Below are positions 18,731-27,495 of a stretch of 64,000 nucleotides of DNA, in pieces. The position numbers and the translations under genes are program-made. The stretch covers positions 2,108,001 to 2,172,000 of the forward strand of contig NZ_JAPCIA010000001.1 in NCBI RefSeq assembly GCF_026107375.2. The letters are read 5' to 3'. Source of the DNA: Sphingomonas sp. BT-65. Lineage in GTDB: Bacteria; Pseudomonadota; Alphaproteobacteria; Sphingomonadales; Sphingomonadaceae. The notes beneath the pieces are model-generated. The model made no database searches and was not told where the DNA came from. It saw only the letters and a program-made list of their open reading frames with translations. Numbering within the stretch: position 1 is the stretch's first letter; each line of letters begins with the position of its first letter.

Positions 18731-20005
18731 ATGGACGATTTGGGGCGAGCGACGATCAGCCGCGTTTCCTGGCGGCTGATGCCGCTCCTCGGGCTCATCT
18801 ACATGGTCGCCTATATCGACCGGCAGAACGTCTCCTATGCCAAGCTGCAGATGGTGAGCGACTTGAGCCTCAGCGAGGCCGCCTATGGCCTCGGCGCCTC
18901 GCTCTTCTTCATCGGCTATTTCCTGTTCGAGGTGCCGAGTAACCTGCTGCTCGAAAGGGTTGGCGCCAGACTGTGGTTCGCGCGGATCATGGCGACCTGG
19001 GGTGTGGTCACGGTGCTGCTCGGCTTCACCAGCAGCCCCACCATGTTCTACGTGCTGCGCTTCCTGCTCGGCGTAGCCGAGGCGGGGTTCTTTCCGGGCG
19101 TACTCTATGCGTTGACGCTGTGGTTCCCGCAGGCGCACCGGGCGCGGGCGGTCGGCTCCTTCATGCTGGCAAGTGCCGTTGCGAACGCGATCGGCGCGGC
19201 GATAGGAGGCGTGCTGCTCGATCTCGATGGCATGCTGGGCCTGCGCGGCTGGCAATGGGTGTTCATCGCCACCGGAATACCGGCGGTGGTCCTGGTGCCG
19301 GTGGTGCTCGCGACATTGCCGAGCGGCCCTGCCGAGGCGCGTTGGCTAACGGAGCGGCAGAAAAGCTGGCTGGCGGATGTGCTCCATGCGGAGCGGTCGG
19401 GTGAACATGTCGCGGACCATCGCAACCCGATGCGCGCGCTCGCCGATCCGCGCGTGCTGGCGCTCTCCGTTGCCTATATCGGCTTTCCGCTTGCCGCCTA
19501 TGGGCTTGGCTATTGGCTGCCGACGATCGTCAAGGGCTTCGGGGTCTCGAATACGGTCAACGGCTTCCTGAACGTCATTCCGTGGACGCTGGTCGGCCTC
19601 GCGCTGTGGTGGGTGCCGCGCCACGCGGCGCGCTTCCAGAACCAGCGTTGGCACATCGCGGGGCCGGCGCTCATCGGCGCGGTGGCGCTAGTGCTGAGCG
19701 TCCTCGTGCCCGGCCCGGTACTAAAGTTCGTCATGCTGTGCATCGCGGCCCCGGCGATCTTTTCGGGACAGCCGGTGTTCTGGACATTGCCGCCCCGCTT
19801 CTTGAAGGGAGCCAGCGCTGCTGCCGGCTTCGCGGCCATCAACTCGATCGGCAATCTCGGCGGCTTCGTCGCGCAGACGGTGGTGCCCCGCATCCGCGAT
19901 GAAAGCGGCAGCGATCTCGCCCCCATGCTCTTCCTCGCCCTCTGCCTCGCCTTGGCCGCCTTCGGCGTCCTCCTCGCGGAAAGGCGGCTACCTACGAGCG
20001 CGTGA
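18731..20005 (+). CDS. MFS transporter, anion:cation symporter (sugar-acid) family
   Basis: A 424-residue inner-membrane permease with about 12 hydrophobic segments. N-terminal ACS signatures are LLGLIYMVAYIDRQNVSYAK, FFIGYFLFEVPSNLLLERVG and RFLLGVAEAGFFPGVLYALT. Characterised ACS members carry hexuronates, aldonates, glucarate or tartrate with protons. It closes the gluconokinase/double-helix cluster, so an aldonate or oxidised sugar is the likely cargo. GAGGAG spaced seven bases before the ATG selects this start over GTG and ATG codons just upstream. Confidence 0.9.
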   Translation: MDDLGRATISRVSWRLMPLLGLIYMVAYIDRQNVSYAKLQMVSDLSLSEAAYGLGASLFFIGYFLFEVPSNLLLERVGARLWFARIMATWGVVTVLLGFTSSPTMFYVLRFLLGVAEAGFFPGVLYALTLWFPQAHRARAVGSFMLASAVANAIGAAIGGVLLDLDGMLGLRGWQWVFIATGIPAVVLVPVVLATLPSGPAEARWLTERQKSWLADVLHAERSGEHVADHRNPMRALADPRVLALSVAYIGFPLAAYGLGYWLPTIVKGFGVSNTVNGFLNVIPWTLVGLALWWVPRHAARFQNQRWHIAGPALIGAVALVLSVLVPGPVLKFVMLCIAAPAIFSGQPVFWTLPPRFLKGASAAAGFAAINSIGNLGGFVAQTVVPRIRDESGSDLAPMLFLALCLALAAFGVLLAERRLPTSA

Positions 20006-20202
20006 ACGAAGAAGCAGATGACAGCGCGGGTCTACCGCTTGCTGCGGGCATCTTCTCGCACCGACGTCGGGACCACGAATCAGACCCACGCCACAATTGG
20101 CGCGTGCGGACTGCTGTGAACGACCTGACCCGCCAAGCGTCGGATTTCAGAGGGAAAACGTCAATCTCGGTGGACTTCTACGGCCCCCCTGCGGACAGGG
20201 TC

Positions 20203-20293
20203 TGGCGGAGCGGGAGGGATTCGAACCCTCGATACGGTTTTGCCGTATACTCACTTTCCAGGCGAGCGCCTTCGACCACTCGGCCACCGCTCC
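20203..20293 (-). tRNA. tRNA-Ser (anticodon GGA)
   Basis: The minus strand folds as a class II tRNA: acceptor GGAGCGG/CCGCTCC, D arm GGCCGAGTGGTCGAAGGC, anticodon loop CTGGAAA giving GGA, a long variable arm (TACGGCAAAACCGTA), TTCGAATC in the T loop, and an encoded CCA end. GGA reads UCC/UCU serine codons. Confidence 0.96.
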
Positions 20294-20379
20294 GCATGCC
20301 AGGAAGGCGCTGCCCTAGTGATTTGCGCCGGTCACCGCAAGCGTTGCGCGCCGCGGGCGACCGTGCCAGCCTGTCGCGC

Positions 20380-21255
20380 ATGCTGACCGCCCTTCTCGCC
20401 CTCGCGCTCCAGGCGAGCGCCCCGCCCGCGCCGCCCCCGCCTCCACCCAAGCCCTCCGACCCGCTGCCCGCCGACTGGCGGGCGGTGCCCGACGACGAGC
20501 TGCTGGTGATGACGCTGGCGGGCGACCGGCGCGTCTATATCCGCCTCGCCGCGCGCTACACGCCGATGCATGTGGCCAATATCCGCAAGCTCGCCGCGGC
20601 GCGGTGGTGGGATGGCGAGACGGTCTATCGCGTCCACGACAATTATGTCGTGCAATGGGGCGACGCGACCGAGAAGAAACCGCTGCCCGCGGACGTGATC
20701 GCCCAGCCGCCCGCCGAATATGATTGGCCGCGCTATGATGCGGTGACGAAGCTCGCCCGGACCGACCCCTATTCGACCGCCACCGGGCACAGCGCCGACG
20801 GCTGGCCGCTCGCGACCAACGGCAAGGTCGCGTGGATCCCGCATTGCTACGGGATGGTCGGTGTCGCGCGCGATCTCGCGCCGAGCACGGGCAGCGGCGG
20901 CGACCTCTATGCCGTGATCGGCCACGGCCCGCGTCATCTCGACCGCAACATCGCCATCGTCGGCCGCGTGCTCGAGGGGGTCGAGCATCTCTCGTCCCTG
21001 CCGCGCGGCACCGAGGGCGGGCTGGGGCTCTATAAGGAAGCGAGCCAATATGTGCCGATCGTCAGCGTGCGGCTGGCGAGCGAGCTGCCCGCGGCGGAAC
21101 GCCCGCGCTTCGAATATCGCGCCGCGGACAATGCCCGCTTCGCCGCCTGGGTGAAGGCGCGCGAGAATCGCGAGCCGCCGTTCTTCAACCTGCCCGCGGG
21201 CGGCGCCGATATCTGCAATGTCATGCCGCCGGTACGACGGGCAGCCGAGCAATAG
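20380..21255 (+). CDS. Cyclophilin-type peptidyl-prolyl cis-trans isomerase
   Basis: A 291-residue exported protein. A short hydrophobic leader (MLTALLALALQASA) leads into a proline-rich linker (PPAPPPPPPKP), then a cyclophilin domain with NIRKLAAARWWDGETVYRV, NYVVQWGDAT, GDLYAVIGHGPRHLDRNIAI and VGRVLEGVEHLSSLPRG. The domain carries insertions relative to small PpiA/PpiB proteins, as in the larger alphaproteobacterial forms. It is likely a periplasmic folding catalyst. The upstream reading frame runs through the tRNA and is not coding. No ribosome site is obvious, so the start rests on the signal peptide. Confidence 0.85.
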   Translation: MLTALLALALQASAPPAPPPPPPKPSDPLPADWRAVPDDELLVMTLAGDRRVYIRLAARYTPMHVANIRKLAAARWWDGETVYRVHDNYVVQWGDATEKKPLPADVIAQPPAEYDWPRYDAVTKLARTDPYSTATGHSADGWPLATNGKVAWIPHCYGMVGVARDLAPSTGSGGDLYAVIGHGPRHLDRNIAIVGRVLEGVEHLSSLPRGTEGGLGLYKEASQYVPIVSVRLASELPAAERPRFEYRAADNARFAAWVKARENREPPFFNLPAGGADICNVMPPVRRAAEQ

Positions 21256-21382
21256 TCCGCTGCCCAAAAGTCCCAAAAGTCACACTGCCACGCGCGGGGC
21301 CTGCTATTCCAATATTGTCAAAGAGCGGCGAAAGGCTCGCGGCCGTAATCCAACATTGCAAGTGCCCAGGTGATGGCTGAGC

Positions 21383-21997
21383 TCAGCGCCCGACCCAGTC
21401 GGCGACCTCAGCCGCGACCTGGTTGGCGGCGGTGTTGAGCGCCACGCCGGCAGCGGCGGGGGTGATCTCGGCGACCGGCACGCGCGCCTCGAACCGGCGC
21501 CGCTCGAACGTCATCGGCGGTCGCGCGCCGCGTTCGGCGGGCGGGCGGTCGCGCACCAATGTCGCGTCATAGGTCACCACCGCTTCACTCGTCGCGGCGT
21601 CAATGCCGAACTGTCTGAGCTCGCCGCCGAGCCGTGCGCCAGGGTCCGACAGCGACTGGCGCAGCGTCAGCACCACCCGCCCGGTGCGCGCCGAGATCGT
21701 CTCCGACAGCAGCCGCGCGAACAGCCGGCTGGGCGGCTCGACCCACACCGCTTTCTTGAGATAGGCGACGTTCGTATCGTCCGAACGCACCGGCACGCGC
21801 GCCACCGCCAGCTCCTGCGGCGTGACGGGCACGGTGATGGTGATCGACTTGGCGGTGGCCGAGTTCGCCGTCTCGCCCACCGCGACCGTGGCGGCCGGGG
21901 TCAGCGTCAGCAGCGAGGGCGGCGGCTCGGCGCCGAAACGGATGCAGCCGCCGAGCGCGAACGGCGCGATGAGCATGAGTGGGGCGAGCTTCTTCAT
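21383..21997 (-). CDS. ABC-type transport auxiliary lipoprotein (Mla/Pqi-associated)
   Basis: A roughly 204-residue lipoprotein with MKKLAPLMLIAPFALGGC giving a clear lipobox (LGGC). The body matches the ABC_trans_aux family (PF03886, PqiC-like) that accompanies MCE transporters: PPSRLFARLLSETISA, RTGRVVLTL, YDATLVRDRPPAERG. It probably bridges MlaD to the outer membrane in phospholipid traffic. It is last in the operon. A GTG four codons upstream overlaps the MlaD stop (GTGA) and could be the true coupled start. Confidence 0.85.
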   Translation of the reverse strand: MKKLAPLMLIAPFALGGCIRFGAEPPPSLLTLTPAATVAVGETANSATAKSITITVPVTPQELAVARVPVRSDDTNVAYLKKAVWVEPPSRLFARLLSETISARTGRVVLTLRQSLSDPGARLGGELRQFGIDAATSEAVVTYDATLVRDRPPAERGARPPMTFERRRFEARVPVAEITPAAAGVALNTAANQVAAEVADWVGR

Positions 21998-22005
21998 GGG
22001 ACTGC

Positions 22006-22977
22006 TCACTTCTTCTTGGGGTCATAGTCGGGGAGCTTGGGCGATCCGATCAGCGAACTGGCGCCGCCGCGATCGACCTTCTCCGCCACCGATTGCAGCG
22101 CGATCGACATCTCGCGCAGATCCTGGATCAGCTGGTTGACCTCGGGAAGGGTCTGCGTCGAGACTTGGTCGATCCCGGCATCGGCCTTGCCCAGCGTGCG
22201 TTCGAGCGCCTTCATGCTGCCGTCGGCCGAGGCGATCGCCTTGCGCAGATCGGCCATCGCCGGGCCGACCTCGCTCGCCAGCACCTTGTCGGTGGTGTCC
22301 GAAAGCTGGCCGATCTGCTCGGCGGCGAACCCGGCCTGCTTGACCGTGTTGCGCAGCTCGGCGATCGCGGCGCGCAGATCGGGCGCACCCTTGGCCAGTT
22401 CCTCGGTCATCCGGTCGGTATTCTCGAGGATGCCGGCGATCGACGCCTGGTTGCGGTCGGAGAGCAGCTCGGTCAGCCGCTCGGTGAGGGTCGAGAGGCG
22501 CTCGAGCAGCCGCGGCGCAGTGTTGAGCAGCGCGCCGAGCCCGCCCTGCTTGGTCGGGATCACCGGCACGCCCAGCGGGCAGACGCTGCGCGGATTGACT
22601 TCGGGGCAGACGATCGCGGGCGCCCCCTTGACCGCGCCGTCGAGCTGGATCTGGCTGACCCCGGTGAAGCCGACGCCCTGAATCGTGGCGGTGGTGCCCT
22701 GCAGGATCGGCACCTCCTTGTTCACGCTGATGCGCACACGCACCAGGCTGGGATCGGGCGGGAACAGCGCGATCTCCTTGACCTGCCCCGCGGGCACGCC
22801 GGAAAAGGCTACGGCCGAGCCCTTGTTCACGCCGTCGATCGCCTGCTTGAAGAAGATGTCGTACTCCTTCTCCGTCGCGGTGTTGAGGCGCGCGAGCCAC
22901 ACGGTGAACAGCGCCAGCACGGCGAGCAGGATCAGCACCACGGCGCCGACCAGCACATGATTTGACCGGGTTTCCAT
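22006..22977 (-). CDS. mlaD: MCE-family substrate-binding protein of lipid ABC transporter (MlaD-like)
   Basis: A 323-residue protein with one N-terminal membrane anchor (VLVGAVVLILLAVLALFTVW), then an MCE domain (YDIFFKQAIDGVNKGSAVAF, GVPAGQVKEIAL, VGFTGVSQIQLDG). A long helical C-terminal tail follows, rich in heptad-like repeats. MlaD hexamers hold lipid between the inner-membrane ABC complex and periplasmic partners. It is third in the order MlaE, MlaF, MlaD, lipoprotein. It is longer than E. coli MlaD, as is common in Alphaproteobacteria. Confidence 0.92.
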   Translation of the reverse strand: METRSNHVLVGAVVLILLAVLALFTVWLARLNTATEKEYDIFFKQAIDGVNKGSAVAFSGVPAGQVKEIALFPPDPSLVRVRISVNKEVPILQGTTATIQGVGFTGVSQIQLDGAVKGAPAIVCPEVNPRSVCPLGVPVIPTKQGGLGALLNTAPRLLERLSTLTERLTELLSDRNQASIAGILENTDRMTEELAKGAPDLRAAIAELRNTVKQAGFAAEQIGQLSDTTDKVLASEVGPAMADLRKAIASADGSMKALERTLGKADAGIDQVSTQTLPEVNQLIQDLREMSIALQSVAEKVDRGGASSLIGSPKLPDYDPKKK

Positions 22978-22985
22978 CTAGTGCC

Positions 22986-23798
22986 TCATGCCCCTTGCGG
23001 TTCCGCCGCGCGCTCGACGCTGGTGACCGCCGCCCGCCCGCGCGGGCCGTTGAAATATTCCTGGATCCACGGGTGATCCAACGCGAGTAGCTCCTCGATG
23101 GTGCCGACCGCGATCACGCGCTTGTCGGCGAGCACCGCGACACGATCGCAGATCGCATAGAGCGTATCGAGGTCGTGCGTGATCAGGAACACCGTGAGGC
23201 CGAGCGTGCGCTGGAGCGACAGCGTCAGCTCGTCGAACGCCGCCGCGCCGATCGGATCGAGCCCGGCGGTGGGCTCGTCGAGGAACAGCAGTTCGGGATC
23301 GAGCGCAAGGCTGCGCGCGAGCCCGGCGCGCTTCTTCATGCCGCCCGACAGCTCGGCGGGATATTTGGGGCCGGCGTCGGCCGGCAGGCCGGTCATCACC
23401 ACCTTATAGGCCGCAATCTCGTCGAGCAGCGCCTGATCGAGCTTGGGATAGAACTCCTTGAGCGGGACCTGGACATTCTCGGCCACGGTCAGCGTCGAGA
23501 ACAGCGCCCCGCCCTGGAACAGCACGCCCCAGCGCTTGCGGATCTCGATCGCCTCGTCCTCGTCGATGTCCAGCGCATTCTCGCCGAACACCTCGACCGA
23601 CCCGGCGTCGGGCTGCTGCAGCCCGATGATCGAGCGCATCAGCACCGACTTGCCCGTGCCCGATCCGCCGACCACGCCGAGGATCTCGCCACGCTTGACG
23701 TCGAGGTCGAGATTTTCGTGCACGACCTGCTCGCCGAAGCTGTTCTTGAGGCCGCGCACGCGGATGATCGCCTCACCGTCGAAGGTCGCCGCGGTCAT
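22986..23798 (-). CDS. mlaF: Lipid ABC transporter ATPase (MlaF-like)
   Basis: A 270-residue ATPase with Walker A GGSGTGKS at residues 44-51, signature LSGGMKKRAGLARS, Walker B LLFLDEP and the H-loop LITHDLDT. The MKKR following the signature is typical of MlaF. The chosen ATG overlaps the MlaE stop as TGATG; an ATG three codons earlier is possible. It powers retrograde or anterograde phospholipid transport with MlaE. Confidence 0.93.
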   Translation of the reverse strand: MTAATFDGEAIIRVRGLKNSFGEQVVHENLDLDVKRGEILGVVGGSGTGKSVLMRSIIGLQQPDAGSVEVFGENALDIDEDEAIEIRKRWGVLFQGGALFSTLTVAENVQVPLKEFYPKLDQALLDEIAAYKVVMTGLPADAGPKYPAELSGGMKKRAGLARSLALDPELLFLDEPTAGLDPIGAAAFDELTLSLQRTLGLTVFLITHDLDTLYAICDRVAVLADKRVIAVGTIEELLALDHPWIQEYFNGPRGRAAVTSVERAAEPQGA

Positions 23799-24904
23799 CA
23801 GTTCCACCCGACTTCGGTGAAGAACACCGCGAAGAAGGCGTCGAGCACGATCACCAGGAAGATCGCCTGCACCACCGCCGTGGTGGTGCGCATGCCGACC
23901 TGCTCGGCATCCGCCTCGACCTGCATGCCCTGGAAGCAGCCGGCGATGGCGATGATCGCGCCGAACACGGGCGCCTTGACCAGGCCGACATAGAGATCGG
24001 TGATCGGCACCACCTCGCGGATGCGTTGGACGAAGGTGACCGGCGGAATGTCGAGCGAGATCCAGCAGAGCAGCCCGCCGCCGATCATCGCGACCACCGA
24101 CGCATAGAAGCCGAGCAAGGGCAGCATCAGCACCGCCGCGAGCACGCGGGGGATCACCAGCGCTTCCATCGGGTTGACCCCGATGGTGCGCATCGCGTCG
24201 ATCTCCTCGGTCAGCTTCATCGTGCCGATCTGCGCGGCGAAGGCCGAGCCCGAACGGCCCGCGACCATGATCGCGGTCATCAGGATGCCGAGCTCGCGCA
24301 GCGTGAGGCGGCCGACCAGGTTGATCGTGAACACCTCCGCGCCGAACTGGCGCAGCTGCACCGCGCCCTGCTGCGCGATGACGATGCCGATCAGGAAGCT
24401 CATCAGCCCGATGATGCCGAGCGCGGTCACGCCGACCACTTCAAAGCGGTGGACGGTGGCGTGGAAGCGGAAGCTGCGCGGATTGACGATCACCCGGCCG
24501 AACGCCATCGCGGTCGCGCCCATGAAGCCGAGCAGGCCGTAGAGCGTCTTGAACGCCTGGATCACCGCCTCGCCCATCTCCGCGAGCAGGCGGGTGAAGG
24601 TGCCGAGCGGCGCGGGGGGCGTCGCGATCGGCTGGTCGGCTTCGGTCACCTGATCGAACAGATGCTGCGAGTCGGTGTTGAGGCCCGACACCTTGGCGCC
24701 GGACTCGCGCGCGAAACGGTGGACGATCCACGCGCCCACCGTGTCGATCCGCTCGACCCGCGAAAGATCGAGCTCGGCCACGGAGCCGCTCACCGCGGCG
24801 AGCCGCTCGGGCAGGTCGCCGATGTGGCGAAGCGAGAGATCGCCGCTGAACCGCAGCGTGCCGCCATCGGCCGCGTCATGCTGGAAGTCGGCTGGCGCGC
24901 TCAT
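23798..24904 (-). CDS. mlaE: STAS-MlaE fusion permease of lipid ABC transporter
   Basis: A 368-residue permease. Residues 15-100 form a STAS-like domain (GTLRFSGDLSLRHIGDLPER, VAELDLSRVERIDTVGAWIV) that in E. coli is the separate MlaB subunit. The rest is MlaE, with five or six membrane segments and the family motif TLRELGILMTAIMVAGRSGS. It is first in the operon and divergent from a HAD phosphatase. Fusion of MlaB and MlaE in one chain explains the absence of a separate mlaB. Confidence 0.92.
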   Translation of the reverse strand: MSAPADFQHDAADGGTLRFSGDLSLRHIGDLPERLAAVSGSVAELDLSRVERIDTVGAWIVHRFARESGAKVSGLNTDSQHLFDQVTEADQPIATPPAPLGTFTRLLAEMGEAVIQAFKTLYGLLGFMGATAMAFGRVIVNPRSFRFHATVHRFEVVGVTALGIIGLMSFLIGIVIAQQGAVQLRQFGAEVFTINLVGRLTLRELGILMTAIMVAGRSGSAFAAQIGTMKLTEEIDAMRTIGVNPMEALVIPRVLAAVLMLPLLGFYASVVAMIGGGLLCWISLDIPPVTFVQRIREVVPITDLYVGLVKAPVFGAIIAIAGCFQGMQVEADAEQVGMRTTTAVVQAIFLVIVLDAFFAVFFTEVGWN

Positions 24905-25000
24905 CCCTCTTCCATGATTGATTGGCACTGGAACGGCAAGCGCTTGCCTTTACAGATGTTTCACCTCCGACCCAATCCAGGAAACGCCTCGAAGGTTCCG

Positions 25001-25675
25001 ATGCGAAGTGTTGCAATTTATGACATGGACAAGACGATCACGCGAAAGGCGACCTGGACGCCGTTCCTGGTCCATGCGGCACTCACCCGCGCGCCGTGGC
25101 GGCTGGCGCTGCTGCCGGTGGCTGGAATCGCGTCGGTCGCCTATCTCGCCAAGGTGATCGACCGTGCCCAGCTCAAGCAGGCGACGCATCGGCTGATGCT
25201 CGGCCGCGCCATCCCGCCGGCCGACCTCGACGCGGTGGCGGAGGCGTTCGCCGACAGCGTGGCGGCGAGCAACATGTTCGACGACGCCCGGGCGCGGGTG
25301 GAGGCCGATCGTGCCGCCGGCTGGGAGCCGGTGCTGGCGACCGCGAGCCATGGCTATTATGCCCGCGCCATCGCCGCACGGCTGGGAATCACCCAGGTGA
25401 TCGCGACCGAGGCCCGGCGCGACGCCGACGGCAATGTGCTGGCGGGGATCGAGGGCGAGAATTGCTACGGCCCCGCCAAGCTGCGGCTGATCGAGGCATG
25501 GCTGGCGCGCGAGGGGCTGGCGCGGGGCGATGTGCGCGTGCGCTTCTACAGCGACCATGTCTCGGACGCGCCGGTGCTCGAATGGGCGGACGAGGCGTTC
25601 GCGGTGAATGCGCACGGGCCGCTGCGGCGGCTGGCGGCGGCGCGCGGGTGGGCGGTGCTGGACTGGGAGGGGTGA
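25001..25675 (+). CDS. HAD-IB family phosphatase
   Basis: A 224-residue haloacid-dehalogenase-type phosphatase. The nucleophile motif is YDMDKTIT (DxD), motif II is ATASHGY, and the C-terminal motif is YSDHVSDAPVLEWAD with the acidic pair. It is related to SerB/PSP-like and lipid-phosphate phosphatases of the HAD-IB class. Divergence from the Mla operon may hint at a phospholipid or lysophospholipid phosphate substrate, but that is context only. GAAGG six bases before the ATG supports the start. Confidence 0.85.
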   Translation: MRSVAIYDMDKTITRKATWTPFLVHAALTRAPWRLALLPVAGIASVAYLAKVIDRAQLKQATHRLMLGRAIPPADLDAVAEAFADSVAASNMFDDARARVEADRAAGWEPVLATASHGYYARAIAARLGITQVIATEARRDADGNVLAGIEGENCYGPAKLRLIEAWLAREGLARGDVRVRFYSDHVSDAPVLEWADEAFAVNAHGPLRRLAAARGWAVLDWEG

Positions 25676-25716
25676 GCGCAGTGGAAACCGTGGGCTAGCG
25701 ACGCGGTTGCGGAGGT

Positions 25717-25974
25717 TCAACCACCGGACAGTTGGGCGTACATGCTACGTAGAATCTCATCTCCTCTCGTGGAGGAAGATATCAAGCAGGGATCATCCCA
25801 TTCGTTCTGATAGAGGAACTCCTCGCCGCCGAAGGCGAGGATGGTCGCGATGCCAGCCGGAGCTGCTTTCCGACCCGGATATTGCGCGTCAACCAATGCT
25901 TGAATCGCATCCAGATCGCTTGGATCGAACTCGAGCGACAGGTGCTTACCCACGCTCAGCAGGGTCATGGTCAT
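25717..25974 (-). CDS. Small hypothetical protein
   Basis: An 85-residue, slightly acidic protein with no recognised domain or membrane segment. It includes LEFDPSDLDAIQALVDAQYP and a C-terminal RGDEILRSMYAQLSGG. Its GC content looks lower than its neighbours, as does its use of codons such as CTA, ATA and AGA/AGT. It lies alone between the HAD gene and a palindromic repeat, which may indicate acquired DNA. The ribosome site is weak. Confidence 0.55.
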   Translation of the reverse strand: MTMTLLSVGKHLSLEFDPSDLDAIQALVDAQYPGRKAAPAGIATILAFGGEEFLYQNEWDDPCLISSSTRGDEILRSMYAQLSGG

Positions 25975-26023
25975 CTCACGAAGTTACTACGGCGAATGAC
26001 CGTAACCAATAGCCGACCCTCAT

Positions 26024-26142
26024 CCCCACCGTCACCCCTGCCCTGTGCCGGGGTCCACCGTGCGGCGGGCGATGCGCGTCAGATTCGATGGCATCGCTCG
26101 GGGAGCCCTGGATCCCGGCACAGGGCCGGGATGACGGTGGGG
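26024..26142. repeat. Palindromic intergenic repeat element
   Basis: Two 34-base arms (26024-26057 and 26109-26142) are inverted copies matching at 31 of 34 positions, built around CCCTGTGCCGGG. The 51-base centre holds a second inverted pair, GCGATGC/GCATCGC. The stretch would form a long cruciform. It resembles the dispersed palindromes common between genes in sphingomonads. No second copy was noticed in this window. It may act as a terminator or simply be a REP/MITE-like element. Confidence 0.75.
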
Positions 26143-26162
26143 TATGCGGTGAACGCTGAGTA

Positions 26163-27464
26163 TCAGAGCCACAGGTGCAGCGTGTGGATGACGAGCCCGA
26201 CCAGTCCGCCGACCAACGTCCCGTTGATGCGGATATATTGCAGGTCCTGCCCCACCGCATTCTCCAGCCGGCCGGTGATCGTGCGCGCGTCCCAGCCGCG
26301 CACCGTGTCCGACACCAGCCGCACGATGCCGTCGCCATAGTCGGCAGCGGTGCCGACCGCGGCGCGGCGGACGAAGCGGTTGATCATGTGCGCAAGCCGC
26401 GGGTCGTTCTGCAGCGTCTGCCCAAGCTGGCGCAGCGCGTCGCCGAGCTTGCCCGCCAGCGCCGCATCGGGATCGCGCGCGATGCGCAGCAGCGCGTTGC
26501 GGCCCTGTTCCCACATCCCCTCGATCCAGCGGGCGAGCGCCGGATTGTCGAGCATCTCCGCCTTGAACTCCTCGACCTTCACCCGCGTCGGGATGTCGAA
26601 CTGGAGGTCGAAGGCGAGCTTCTCGAGCCCCTCCTCGACCTTGGCGCGCAGCGGGTGGCCGGGATCCTCAGCGACGTCGGCGACGAGCTTGTAGAGCCCG
26701 TCGATAATCGCGTTGGCGAGCGTCTCGTCGAGCCCGGTCCAGCGCATGATCGCGCCGGCGCGCTCGTGCACCATCTTGCGGATCAGCTCTTCATTCTGGT
26801 CGATCACCTTGGCGAGCCAGCGCAGCATGCCGTCCATCAGCGGCAGATGGCGCCCCTCGGCGATGGCGGCGCCGAGCGCCTGACCGATCAGCGGCGCGAC
26901 ATCGGTCTGGCGCAGGCGGCTGGCGACCGCGCTCTTGATCATCCCGCCGAGCTGTTCCTGGTCGAGCGATTCGAGCAGGCTCGCCGCCATGCGCGAGGCG
27001 CCACGGCGCAGGCGGCCCGAGGACTCGGGCGGCTGGGCGAGCCACCGCCCCGCCGCGCCCGCGACGTCGAGGCGGCGCATGCGCCGTGCGACCACGCCGG
27101 GCACGAGGAAATTGTCGCGCAGGAAATTGGCGAGCGCGGTCGCGATGCGATCCTTGTTGCGCGGGATGATCGCGGTGTGCGGGATCGGCAGCCCGAGCGG
27201 GTGGCGGAACAGCGCGGTGACCGCGAACCAGTCGGCCAGCCCGCCGACCATCGCCGCCTCGGCAAAGGCGCGGACGAACCCGGCAGCCGGGTAGACGGGC
27301 TCATAATGCCGCGCCGCGAGATAGACCGCGGCCATCGCGACGAGCAGCCCGGTGGCGATGAAGCGCATCCGCCGCAGGCCGGGCGGGGCCGGTTCGCGGC
27401 GCAGGCCGTTGAACACTCGGCCGGAAAGCGCGCGGCCGGAAAGCACGCGGGGAGACGGGTTCAT
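26163..27464 (-). CDS. DUF445 family membrane protein
   Basis: A 433-residue protein with one clear N-terminal membrane helix (FIATGLLVAMAAVYLAARHY). Family motifs are AEAAMVGGLADWFAVTALFR and HTAIIPRNKDRIATALANFL. A long helical body follows, ending in GTLVGGLVGLVIHTLHLWL, a second membrane helix. DUF445 (YjiN-like) proteins have no firm function. It stands 31 bases downstream of the RND pump on the same strand and may share its transcript. Confidence 0.9.
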   Translation of the reverse strand: MNPSPRVLSGRALSGRVFNGLRREPAPPGLRRMRFIATGLLVAMAAVYLAARHYEPVYPAAGFVRAFAEAAMVGGLADWFAVTALFRHPLGLPIPHTAIIPRNKDRIATALANFLRDNFLVPGVVARRMRRLDVAGAAGRWLAQPPESSGRLRRGASRMAASLLESLDQEQLGGMIKSAVASRLRQTDVAPLIGQALGAAIAEGRHLPLMDGMLRWLAKVIDQNEELIRKMVHERAGAIMRWTGLDETLANAIIDGLYKLVADVAEDPGHPLRAKVEEGLEKLAFDLQFDIPTRVKVEEFKAEMLDNPALARWIEGMWEQGRNALLRIARDPDAALAGKLGDALRQLGQTLQNDPRLAHMINRFVRRAAVGTAADYGDGIVRLVSDTVRGWDARTITGRLENAVGQDLQYIRINGTLVGGLVGLVIHTLHLWL

Positions 27465-27495
27465 GCCCGTAACAATCCCCCCGCGCGCAATTGGT

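Noticed and set aside
21260..21282. Short direct repeat of CCCAAAAGT between the cyclophilin and lipoprotein genes
   Set aside because: Only two units are present, with no link to a promoter or known element.
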